A program made the position numbers and the translations under genes. From positions 620,001-684,000 of the forward strand of contig CM034099.1 of assembly GCA_019914945.1 (NCBI GenBank): a stretch of 64,000 bases of DNA. The letters run 5' to 3'. A model generated the notes under the pieces. It had not been told where the DNA came from and did not search any database. It saw only the letters and a list, made by a program, of their open reading frames with translations. Below are positions 36,151 to 45,285 of the stretch, piece by piece (positions within the stretch are counted from its first letter, which is position 1; each line of letters begins with the position of its first letter). The DNA comes from Typha latifolia (lineage: Eukaryota > Streptophyta > Magnoliopsida > Poales > Typhaceae).

Positions 36151-36522
36151 GATCTCGTTTATTTCAGGAATAAAATTTATTATTATTTTTAAAATAAATT
36201 TTTTTTATTTAAGAAATAATTATACTTATATTTATTTATATTCTAAAATAAAATTATAATAATTATTTTTGATACGATACAAAGTGAAAAAAAAATCCAA
36301 AAAAAAGAAGTGTTTTACTTTTGATGAAATTATAATAAATACTCTTTGATGTAATATAAAGTATGATGATGAGATAGATATTAAGGGTAAATTAGTAAAT
36401 GAGTTAGTGTGTAGTATAAGATATAATTTTGATAAATAATATTTATATTTTAGAGTATAATTATTATAATATTTAATTATTATTTTAAAATAAAGAGTTA
36501 TATTTCTGAAGTAAACGAGTGC
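36151..36522. mobile_element. Tourist-like MITE in the 3' flank of member 4
   Basis: 372-bp AT-rich insert absent from the equivalent place after member 2. The ends are inverted copies: GATCTCGTTTATTTCAGGAA on the left and, reverse-complemented, GCACTCGTTTACTTCAGAAA on the right. The insert is flanked by TAA at 36148-36150 and 36523-36525. A TAA target duplication with short inverted ends fits PIF/Harbinger-derived Tourist MITEs. It has no coding capacity. The site resembles the uninterrupted member 2 flank (ACTAAGTACTTTTGATACAC at about 32363). Confidence 0.8.
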
Positions 36523-36525
36523 TAA

Positions 36526-37299
36526 ATTTTGATATACATGCAATTGTATAAACATTCATTGTACTCTTAATTTCAAGGAAATCAATAAAGGAAATTGATT
36601 GATTACATTCTTTGTATTCTTTCCCATCTCAAATTCTAAACTGCATAAACGTAAACCATATGCAAATATTTATCATAAGCCAAATGATGTCAATCATACC
36701 TTGGCTTTAAAATTATTTAATTTAATATTTGTCCACGTTTTAGTGACAATAGAATCTTTTTATTATCAAGTAGAATAATATCTCAACTTATACGTCACAC
36801 ATATAAATGCAAATCCCAGCTTGTTGTCTTTACAACTTAAACTTTGCGTTTAATTAGGCAAATTGTAGTTTACTAATTAACTTTTGTAACCATATTACTG
36901 CTAACATTCTCAAATCTAATTATATTTTTATGGAGATAATTAAGCGTTTTCATATCTTTGTTAACCACTGACGACTAACGATTGAATCTTTATATAGACC
37001 ATAGAAATATTAAATACTTAAATTAAAAATTTATGAACGTAAGTTAAAGTCAACCCAAACCGGATAATGTAATTTTTTTTCCTAAAGAAAATTACCACAA
37101 GAAAGCTAAAGGTAAACAGATATTACTTTGACTGGCCTCTATTTCCTCCAAAAGAAAGGGGTATTTGACTTGACTGAGAATATTAATATATCGAGCTAGC
37201 TACTAAATTCTTATTACTTAGTCCATTTCCAACAAATATATTTATGAAGCCAAGTAAGGTACTTTCATTTGATGCTCTTGATTTCCAAAAGTTTCTTTC
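36526..37299. other. Spacer between member 4 and the member 5 pseudogene
   Basis: AT-rich DNA that parallels the spacer between members 2 and 3, with the same order of short conserved phrases (for example CTAAACTGCATAA near 36639, TTTGCGTTTAA near 36843, TTGACTTGACT near 37166). It contains W-box cores of the following type I promoter. Confidence 0.55.
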
Positions 37300-37532
37300 T
37301 TGTTTACCAAACACTACTCAATACGGTTCCAGTTGCAGTTAAACGAAACCAAGTATTCCATTCATAAGATTTCATCACTTTTGACTTTAAACTTTAATTA
37401 AGAGATCAAGCCATGCAATGTAAAATTATACCTTCCCCCTATATAACTCCCCTCACTGTCATTCATCCCCTTCATCAAAATCCACACCAGTTAACACACT
37501 CGATCACTTCCGACTTCCGAGAAGTAATTGAG
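37300..37532 (+). promoter_or_regulatory. Type I promoter in front of the pseudogene
   Basis: Keeps the type I order: ACTACTCAATACGGTTCC at 37313, AACCAAGTATTCC, TTGACTTTAAACTTTAA at 37381, CCCCCTATATAACTCCC near 37435, ATCCCCTTCATCAAAATCC in the leader. The promoter has decayed much less than the coding region behind it. Confidence 0.5.
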
Positions 37533-37710
37533 ATGCTGGGTATTCTGAACAAGAAGAGTAGCTACACAAAACTTGGCATAGTATAGAAGTTCTTGAAGCC
37601 TCAAGGCCATTCAAGGAAAGTTGGTGGGCTCGCCTGAGTTCTCTTCCCAAGTCGCCGGTGACGCCGTCCGGGCACTCGTTTGGCACCGATAGTCCGAACT
37701 TTTAACTAGT
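37533..37710 (+). pseudogene. Peptide precursor pseudogene, array member 5
   Basis: Begins like member 3 (MLGILNKKSS) but reaches a stop codon, TAG at 37584-37586, after 17 codons. Compared with member 3, about 35 bp of the signal-peptide region are missing after ACAAAACTTGGCATA, and a second deletion removes the stretch between GTGGGCTCG and CCTGAGTTCTC (the DVVEL codons). The tail region has changed as well: the codon for the first cysteine reads TTT in the corresponding segment and the final Cys-Arg is lost. The gene therefore cannot make the family peptide. Leader and 3' flank remain similar to member 3. Confidence 0.85.
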
Positions 37711-38370
37711 ATGCATGTCAGGGATGAGTTTCTAGGGACGTTGGGAATAATATTATGTTACTAAGTTTCGATAATCTACTGGCAATTGAATATAATACAG
37801 CTATTAATTGTAACCATCCTTTGTTATCCTTTATTTATCCGAACTCTATGGATATTTAAGAAGGGATATTTTCATTTCTTAATTTCAATTTAATCCTTGC
37901 CTTTCCAATATCTCGTAAAGAAAATCCTACTAAAGAATTTTATAATCGACAAATAAGTTCGAGAATTCACCGGGTTTAATTTGATTCTATTAAAAATATA
38001 ATAGTAGAATTACAAATAGTTAAAGAGCACAGGGTGTAAATTGTAAACCGTAATAAATACATAATACAGGGTGTAAAATAAAAAGAAACTCCACATTTTC
38101 TCGTGGCGAAAATTAAACCCATAAGAAAATATAATCTGAAGAACAATCAAACATCCAGCATAACGGTCTGGGGATCTCGTTCAAAGTAGTGGTAACCATT
38201 CAACACTTCACCTCTATATATTCAACTGCCAATTAAGTCTTAACCTATGGTAGAGTAGACCCACGGCATCCATTAAGAATAACGTGGTGATTAATTAACA
38301 CTATATATATATATATACACACACACGTACATATTGTACAAAATAATAATATTCAAATTAAGTGATGTAG

Positions 38371-38621
38371 GTGATAAGGTGGGAAATATTGAAGTTGGGC
38401 TTGGTCTTATAAATGGGCGCGTTTGCTACGTAGTTGAGCAACGGAAACTATGACCAGGTCTTGTATTCAAACCTTTAGACCAAACCATGCAACCTTAAAA
38501 GTGAGACTCTTCCTACGTACTTGTATTTATATTTCCCCCCTTCTTTCGTCTTGTTTCTTATCACATCTACCTGCTACTAGTATTACAATTTACAATCGAG
38601 AGAGAGAGAGAGAGGACTAGT
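38371..38621 (+). promoter_or_regulatory. Type II promoter of peptide gene 6
   Basis: Shares with members 2 and 4 TTGAAGTTGGGCTTGGTCTT, GGGCGCGTTTGCTACGTAGT, TGACCAGGTCTTGTATTCAA, CCTTTAGACCAAACCATGCA and TCCTACGTACTTGTATTTAT, then a leader ending AATTTACAATCGAGAGAGAG just before the ATG. Unlike members 2 and 4 it has no second type I core between promoter and start codon. Confidence 0.6.
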
Positions 38622-38843
38622 ATGGGTTTCGTTGGTGTTAGAAGAGATTGGTGTATGCCATTGTTGCTTGTTATCTTGCTCGTTTCGCACTCGCAGCCAC
38701 TAGTAGAGGCGAGGCCTCTTGAAGAGAGCTGGTGGTGGCCGGCGGAGTTTAGCGATAGCCTCCTGAGTTCTCTGCCGAAAAATACTCCGGTGCCGTCGTC
38801 CCAAGTTTCGCCGGGGACGCATAGCCCCGGTGGGTCGAGATAG
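38622..38843 (+). CDS. Divergent small secreted peptide precursor, array member 6
   Basis: Intronless, 73 aa. N-terminus MGFVGVRRDW, then signal peptide CMPLLLVILLVSHSQPLVEA; mature start RPLEESWWWPAEFSDSLLSS; tail NTPVPSSQVSPGTHSPGGSR. The order RPL-ESWW-LLSSLP-PVP-THSP identifies it as a relative of members 1-4, yet both tail cysteines are absent and Gly residues replace them. Codons and flanks after the stop differ from the other members. The conserved promoter and intact frame suggest it is functional, perhaps as a linear rather than disulfide-linked peptide. It could be the older type II gene from which the promoters of members 2 and 4 derive. Confidence 0.75.
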   Translation: MGFVGVRRDWCMPLLLVILLVSHSQPLVEARPLEESWWWPAEFSDSLLSSLPKNTPVPSSQVSPGTHSPGGSR

Positions 38844-40625
38844 CTGGCTTACTTGATCGGATATATATATACAAAATAATTGCTCAGTAATATCGGCGAT
38901 ACAATTATGTAAAGTTAATGTAATCTCTAACGATTGTATGATTATAGAATAGATGAGAATAAATGAGATGTGTTCTCTTACGTCTTATTTCATCCTTATT
39001 TCATCATAGAATGTGAAACAAAGAGGAAAAAGTTTTACGTGTGTGATGCATTACATCTGTTTGCTGTGTATATATATATATATACTCTCTCTCTCTCTCT
39101 CTCTCTGTAGAAACTAGAAAGCGATCAAAGGAAAAGATAAGATCTTTTAACTCTTGTAAAGTTACTTATTACTGTAAAATATTAAGTTTTTAGAAAAAAG
39201 TTATTTTCATATTTTATATTTTTTAGAACTTGTACTCACTTCTGGGCTCATGTTATTTTGAAAGATCTTAAAAAATAGATTTGATTTAAATGAACGAAAG
39301 TTTTATATTTTAAACAAAAATTGCGCTAGTATTTGATCTTAAAATCACTTTCAAAATTTAAGTTGTTCTATTTTATATTCTAACCGGCCTTACCTTTCTT
39401 TTATTTATTTTTCTTTTCCTTAAAGAAAGAATTACATATTGTCAAGAAAAGAAATAGAACTATGGTGAAGCCATTTATGCACTGACTAAGATATAGCAAG
39501 TAGCGAGCATACACAAATTCATGTGCTGCTATTTAATGCGTACTATTGACAAATTGATAAACTAAGCTAGGAAATAAACCCATTCGCAAGTAAATCATAA
39601 AAATTTTTGGGAGTATAACAGTAAAACACCCATAGTATGGAAAGAACAAGTTAAACCAACAAGCTCTCAGTCTAGCAGAGGATCAAAATTACAGAATTCT
39701 AGGCTGATAAAGATTTGTACAAGTGCGCATAACAAGAAGAAAGATGGGCAATTGTATGATACATTCAGGATTACATATAGGTATTTTTAACTCCAAAGTT
39801 CAAACAACCAATAAAACTTTCTTCTTCCTCTTGTACTTCAGAAGAATTCTCCACTGCTACATTGTGCTCCTCCTTTTCTGAATGAGGTACTAGGTTATCT
39901 CCTTTACACAGCTCCTTCTTGCCATGCTTGGTATGGCCACAAGACTTGGATTGGTTGGTGAAGGAAATCTGGTTAAGAAGTCTTCAATTGGTACTGTGAC
40001 ATTTGTATTCATCGAGAGGGGATAAAACAATCCTGCCGATCGTACTGCAAGAGAGGCATGGCATATGTTTTGCGTAGGAGTGGTAGCTGATTTGCGATCT
40101 AATTTTTTGTTTCAGTTCTCACTGTACTCCTAGCCTTTTTTTGGCCTAACTTCTCCGAAAAAGAATTATAGTTTCACTCCTTTATCCTTGGTCCTTCCTT
40201 TTGATCACTCCTAATTGTCAGGAAATTAAGCAGATTGCTTAGTTCCATGATGAAGATTTCCCGCTAAAAAGAGCATGATAAAGCAAGCCCCAAAATTATA
40301 GCATCCAGCAGAAACTGTTGAACATAAAGATTGTACACTAATCTATCATGCTGAATTTTCTTCCATCCTATTAGAATCTGACATGCTCTTGTAATTTTTA
40401 TTTATTTGGAGATTACTTTGACATCATCCGGCAGCCATTCATTGTCAACTCTGTCAAAAGCAAGAACCAGATATTTCTCTGAGAAATTCTTTCACTTTGC
40501 AAGACATTCCTAGTACAATTTTCCATTGTATCCAACTTTCACCTGTGCTGGCAAAATTATATGGATAGAATAAAACCCAGAAGTCCTATCTGACTATATA
40601 CCATCCAACTATCTGAATCAAGAAA
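38844..40625. other. Intergenic region after the peptide array
   Basis: About 1.8 kb of AT-rich DNA. It holds a compound TA/CT microsatellite at about 39068-39106 and, towards its right end, the presumed 3' UTR of the minus-strand PPR gene. Nothing else was recognised. Confidence 0.4.
39068..39106. repeat. Compound TA/CT microsatellite
   Basis: A (TA)n run followed directly by a (CT)n run, about 230 bp after the last peptide gene. No sign of function. Confidence 0.85.
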
Positions 40626-42746
40626 TCAGAACTTATCATCAGGTACAAAACCTCTTTGAAGCATTTCATCATGAAGCCGTAATGCCTCTTTCAAGTTGTC
40701 AGCAGCAATGTGACCATTTATCAAGGTTGTATATGTACATCTATCAGGCTGAGTCCCTCTCATGATCATTTTCTTGAAGATCCAACCAGCTTCTTGCATC
40801 TTCCCTTGTTCACAAGATCCACTTATGAGCAAATTATATGTAATAACATCAGGAAGCACCCCTCCATTTTCCATTTTATTGAGCAAAGAAAAAGCTTCCT
40901 GCACCTTCTCTTCTTTTACATAACCATGTATGAGAGTATTGTATGTAATTGTATCAGGAAATATCTTATCTTTGCCCATCCTTTGCAAGAATTTTTCAGC
41001 CTTTGATGTGTCGCCAGAACAACAATAACCTTTAACTACGGAATTATACGTCACAATATTAGGCAAAATACCTTTGTCTACCATTTCATCCCAGAACCGA
41101 AATGCTTCGGCCATTTCTCCCTTCTCACAGTAATTGTCAATCAGAATGCTGTAAGTGATGTGATTGGGGAAGATTCCTCGAGCATGCATATCATCCCACA
41201 ACTCGTTAGCTTTCTCCATGTCACCTTCTCTGCACATACCATCTATCAATGTATTGTAAGTAACAATATCTGGCTTCAAACTTTGGTGCAACATCATTTC
41301 AAACAACCCCAAAGCTTTCTCTGCACAGCCATCTTTACAGCACCCATTAATGAGAGTTGTAAAGGTGCAAAAATCAGGGGCAACCCCTCTTTCCATCATC
41401 TCCTGGAAAAGCCTATCAGCATCCGCTAGCCTCTTTTCCTTACACATTCCATTCATAATCGTGTTATAAGTGACCACATCAGGCATGCAACCACGATCCA
41501 CCATCTCATCACGCATCTTAAGAGCTTCAGAGATCAAACCGATTCTACAAAACCCACCAATAAGCATAGTATAGATTACACTATCAGGAACCAGTCTAAC
41601 ACTGTTCATCTCTCTAAGATACTCTAGTGCTTGATGCATATCGCATTTCTTTGCAAACAAACCAATCATAGAGCTAAAGCTAACCATATCAGGAACAAGT
41701 TCTTGCTGCAGCATTTCATTATAGATCTTCGTCGCTTCCTTTACATCACCCTTCTTACAGAGTGCGCCGAGCAAAATATTAAACGTAGAAGTATTTGGCA
41801 CCAAGCCGTTGTTCAACATTTCACATAACAATTCCTTTGTTCTCTCATACTTCCCAATCTTACACAACCCATTAAGAACAGAATTATAGGTCACCACACC
41901 AGGCTTCAATCCCTTCCCAACCATGGAATTCAGCAAATCCAACGCCTTATCCAATCCACCAGCACGACAATGTGCATCAATCAGAGTATTATTTGTCACG
42001 ATATCCGCAGAAATTCCCCTTTTCTCCATTTCCAGCAAAAAGGAATCAACTTCCTCGATTCTCCCATCCTTGCACAAGGCATTGACCATAATATTCAAAG
42101 TATAGACATTCAAACTTACCCCCATCTCCAGAACCTCCTTATAAATCTCCCGAGCCATGTCGATCCAATTGATCCGAACCAATCCAGCGAGAAGACTATT
42201 GCAAGCATTCACCGACACGAACACTCCCTTATTCTTCAACAATCGAAAAGCCTCCGCCGCCTCTCTTACCTTCCTCGCCTGCACGTAGGTGCGAATCAGG
42301 AGATCGAACACGGAGGAATTGGAACCCAAACGACTGTAAGTAGAAATCAGCGAATCAACGATCTCAGACCTGGAAGCGCCTCTACGGCGGACCATACGAA
42401 GGATCAAGGACTGGGCTTGGGAGGTCTGGTAGTTTCGGACCGAGGTGTGGATCATGGCAGCGAGGATTTCTGAGGAGAGCTTGGGATTGGGTCTTTGGAG
42501 GAGGAAATCGACGACCCTGTGAGACAACTTGGGTGCTCTTTGGTTGCATTCGGAGAGGACGGAGACGACGGCGGCGGAGGACAGGGCGTCGAGGAGGGGA
42601 ACGGCGGCGCCGGGGCCCCGATCGAGAGCGGAGAGGATCTCTTCGAGGTTAGAGTTAGGGTTTTGGTGCACGTTTAGGGTTTTGAGAGGGTTTGAGTTTA
42701 AGCGGGAAGGAGAGAGTCGGGTGGCGATTCTGAGAGGCGACGCCAT
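40626..42746 (-). CDS. P-class pentatricopeptide repeat protein (At5g01110-like)
   Basis: Intronless 706-aa RNA-binding protein of the P-type PPR class, probably acting on organellar transcripts. Tandem 35-residue motifs run from about residue 145 to the end, around fifteen in all, seen as repeats of VVTYNTLIDGMCREGDMEKA, VTYNSVVKGYCCSGDTSKAE and DVITYNLLISGSCEQGKMQE. Three stretches recall Arabidopsis At5g01110: FDLLIRTYVQARKVREA, VYTLNIMVNALCKDG and the C-terminus DEMLQRGFVPDDKF. The first 40 residues are rich in Arg, Ser and Asn with few acids, suiting a mitochondrial or plastid transit peptide. There is no E, DYW or SMR domain. The ATG at 42746 is the first in frame. Specific RNA target unknown. 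Confidence 0.94.
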   Translation of the reverse strand: MASPLRIATRLSPSRLNSNPLKTLNVHQNPNSNLEEILSALDRGPGAAVPLLDALSSAAVVSVLSECNQRAPKLSHRVVDFLLQRPNPKLSSEILAAMIHTSVRNYQTSQAQSLILRMVRRRGASRSEIVDSLISTYSRLGSNSSVFDLLIRTYVQARKVREAAEAFRLLKNKGVFVSVNACNSLLAGLVRINWIDMAREIYKEVLEMGVSLNVYTLNIMVNALCKDGRIEEVDSFLLEMEKRGISADIVTNNTLIDAHCRAGGLDKALDLLNSMVGKGLKPGVVTYNSVLNGLCKIGKYERTKELLCEMLNNGLVPNTSTFNILLGALCKKGDVKEATKIYNEMLQQELVPDMVSFSSMIGLFAKKCDMHQALEYLREMNSVRLVPDSVIYTMLIGGFCRIGLISEALKMRDEMVDRGCMPDVVTYNTIMNGMCKEKRLADADRLFQEMMERGVAPDFCTFTTLINGCCKDGCAEKALGLFEMMLHQSLKPDIVTYNTLIDGMCREGDMEKANELWDDMHARGIFPNHITYSILIDNYCEKGEMAEAFRFWDEMVDKGILPNIVTYNSVVKGYCCSGDTSKAEKFLQRMGKDKIFPDTITYNTLIHGYVKEEKVQEAFSLLNKMENGGVLPDVITYNLLISGSCEQGKMQEAGWIFKKMIMRGTQPDRCTYTTLINGHIAADNLKEALRLHDEMLQRGFVPDDKF

Positions 42747-42773
42747 TCTTTTCTCTGGGGAGTGAGTCGGAGA

Positions 42774-42789
42774 TGGGGGGGGGGGGGGG
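42774..42789. repeat. Poly-G run upstream of the PPR gene
   Basis: About 16 consecutive G residues lie about 30 bp upstream of the PPR start codon (C-run on the coding strand). Such runs are prone to length variation and sequencing error. Confidence 0.8.
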
Positions 42790-43281
42790 TGGAGGTGCCT
42801 GCTAATAGCGCCGTTTGTATGAACTTGGCAAGAGGCCTTTTAGCGCCGTTTGTATGGCTTTTGCCTGCTAATAGCAACGAGAATTATATAACCATGAACA
42901 GTACCTAATACAAATCCTACCTTTCTTATATAATAATAAAATATAAATAATAGACAGGGGAATGATATTACTGTTTGAAAATCAAACTTTAATGCTAAAG
43001 ATAGTTTAGTGGCTTCTTATGTGTTCATACTGAGCTAATAGGATCATCTTGAACCATGCATCCCTGTGCATGTGAGTTAAATCATACTTAGACAGAACAT
43101 TACCTTCATTACAACTGAAATGTTATGAAGAACAGCACTGAATCCTAGTGCTCAAGACGAGTTCTTTGACATGATCTTATGCTGTCAAACAGATCTTTGG
43201 TTAAAAATACTTGAGTAGTATCTTATCTTGCTAGCTACATATACCACCATCTATAAAAAGCTTTTGGCTAGGATAATTAAA

Positions 43282-43620
43282 ATGGCCTCAAAGAAGCTTT
43301 CTCTGCCTATTCTTCTCCTGCTCTCTGGTATAAATTACTCTTATCCTACCTTTACTTCAGTCTAAATTTAGAATCGACATCTTTCTATACTATCTTCCCT
43401 TGTTCTTGAATCTTGGGTCTGATGATTTTTGAGCTGATGCAAAGCAGTGAAGCAGTTTGAAGCCCTGCTTGTGTTAAAGGAGCTTATATCTAGTGGTTAC
43501 AAGGAGAGAGTGCTCGAATGCAGTTGCTGCAGTGCTACTCCAGGGGATGGCTATGTGATCCACTTGCCTACAAATTACTATGTCCTTTCAAGCTTTTGTT
43601 CTTCCCTATTTTTCGCGTAA
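43282..43620 (+). CDS. Possible two-exon small secreted protein, unrecognised
   Basis: Weak candidate. An ATG at 43282 opens MASKKLSLPILLLLS, which looks like a signal peptide, and meets a GT donor at 43328. An AG acceptor at 43447 joins in phase to KQFEALLVLKELISSG, YKERVLECSCCSATPGDG and YVIHLPTNYYVLSSF, with a stop at 43620, giving 72 aa. TATAAAAAG at 43253 could be a TATA box, although it is rather close to the ATG. The CSCC cluster is notable. I recognise no family. The match in length to the peptide array is probably chance, since the sequence is unrelated. It may equally be a gene remnant or random frame. Confidence 0.25.
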
Positions 43621-44763
43621 ATTTCATCAGTTTGGTGGATGATGGTTGCTATGATTTTAAAGCCAAAAAAAAAAATCCAATTGTTTTGATCTAATCTACG
43701 CTTCGTACCGGACTTACATCGAAAAGTTTGTATGCACAATATAAACATATTATAGTTACAAATTTTGAAGAAAAACAAAAGAAGAATTGTATTTTGCATC
43801 TTGTAGTTGAACTCCCCACAAATGGCAGCATGTGACTTTGTTTTCTTCTTTGGAAGTGAAAAAAAGATAAGAACTCAGTCACAGAAGCAGCAAGCATGAC
43901 AACCAATCCGTTTGCTTTGACTAGTAGTGATGCTTAAGAAGCACTTCAAGTTCTCTCTTTTAGATCATCAAACAAATAATGAATGGATAATTTCTTAGAT
44001 TTTGTGCTCACTAAGTCACTATGACTATCCTTCGCAACAATAGGCTCAATTACACAGTAAAATTCCTAACACATGAAAGTCGGCATAAAATCAATTACGT
44101 TGCAGAATCACTGCAAAAAGGAAGTCGGCGTCGGGAGCATTAAGTTGCCGTTTCCTTCCTTTCTTGCAGCAAATTCTCTCTATTTAAGCGCCGTTCCATT
44201 GTATCGTCGAGTAGACAACATAAAGCCATTCCATTTCGCGGGAAATTTTTAACAAGATTCGGAGTTGGAGACGTGAGAGAGGAAGTAAGTAAACATGGTT
44301 ACATCTCTGCTTTCTTCTTCTATAGTTCTATAGGTCTCGTGTTGTTCCTTCTCTTTCTTCTCTTACTTTTTCAATTCTTCTCTCCATCTGCTGGTATTGG
44401 ACGGTTTTGCTTCATGGTGGCTGGTTGTTTTGTTCCTACCTATGAACATGAGAATGTGTCTTGAATAGAATGATTGTTTTCTTACTGTGATGCATTGACC
44501 AAAAGAATCATGATCTCTTGGCTTCTTGATGATATTCTTGTGAGGGAGATGTTTCTTTATGTATCTTCTATCCCAATTCTTTTTGTTACACCATGCCATG
44601 CTTGCGGTTAATTCTTCTCCTAGCTGCTTCTTTTTGGGTGATGAACTCATGAATGTTCCTTCTTGGTATGTCTTCCAACATCATCATCAAGTAGCGACGA
44701 GAGGTTCTTGGCGAGGATCTTCTAGCTCAGAAGAAGACTAAAAAGAATTTGCAAGCTCCAACC
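43621..44763. promoter_or_regulatory. Upstream region and probable 5' UTR intron of the AP2-like gene
   Basis: TATTTAAG at 44181 could be the TATA element. A strong donor GGAA|GTAAGT at about 44284 and acceptors near 44621 (TTCTCCTAG) or 44694 suggest an intron in the leader before the ATG at 44764. Frames in between have no conserved content. Confidence 0.35.
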
Positions 44764-45285
44764 ATGGTTCCCAGGGACACACATCCCTCGAAGCCATTCA
44801 TAGGAGTAAAGAAAGTGAAGAATGGATGGAGGGTCCAAATATGGTGTAATGCAGGTGAGAGACAAATAAACCTCGGCTTCTATGAGACGGCAAAAGAAGC
44901 AGCATTCTTCCGCGACAGATTAGTCATAAACTTCGGTATGCAGTCGCGCCTCAACTTTCCGATAGAAGAGATGAGAGATGGTGAATTTGAGTTCTTGCGA
45001 AGTCAACATCCAGAGATCTTCAAGGATATAATCAATAAAGGATTGTACGAGACCAAGTTTCAGGAGTTCTTGATGAATGCGAAGAAGGGTCAGAGCAGCA
45101 GGCAGGAAGAGGGAGAGGAAGTTAGTTTATCTGAGAAGACTCAGGCAAAGGAGGAAGATAGCTTATCTGAGGAGTTAATCCGTAAGCAGGGAGAAGAGAA
45201 AGTGGGAGAGAAGGAAAAATTGCCTGAAGAGGTGACAGAGGGGGGGACGACACTCAGGTTGTTTGGGGAGAATATTTGCTTGTGA
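44764..45285 (+). CDS. Small protein with a single divergent AP2 domain and RLFG tail
   Basis: Intronless coding region of 173 aa; the ATG at 44764 has a strong plant context (AACCATGG) and precedes the domain directly. Residues 11-66 read as a divergent AP2/ERF fold: FIGVKKVKNGWRVQIW, then NLGFYETAKEAAFFRDRLV, then SRLNFP. These match the classical YRGV, LGTFxTAEEAAxAYD and NFP landmarks, but the usual WAAEIR strand is WRVQIW, so DNA contacts may differ. An acidic, Lys/Glu-rich linker follows. The end TTLRLFGENICL contains RLFG, the core of the repression motif known from B3/RAV and class B heat-shock factors. No B3 domain is present. Probable transcriptional repressor; targets unknown. A microprotein-like competitor role is an alternative. 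Confidence 0.7.
   Translation: MVPRDTHPSKPFIGVKKVKNGWRVQIWCNAGERQINLGFYETAKEAAFFRDRLVINFGMQSRLNFPIEEMRDGEFEFLRSQHPEIFKDIINKGLYETKFQEFLMNAKKGQSSRQEEGEEVSLSEKTQAKEEDSLSEELIRKQGEEKVGEKEKLPEEVTEGGTTLRLFGENICL

Noticed and set aside
44273..44464. 63-aa frame upstream of the AP2-like gene
   Set aside because: Starts at a strong splice donor in the leader, shows no conserved residues, and is more likely 5' UTR or intron.
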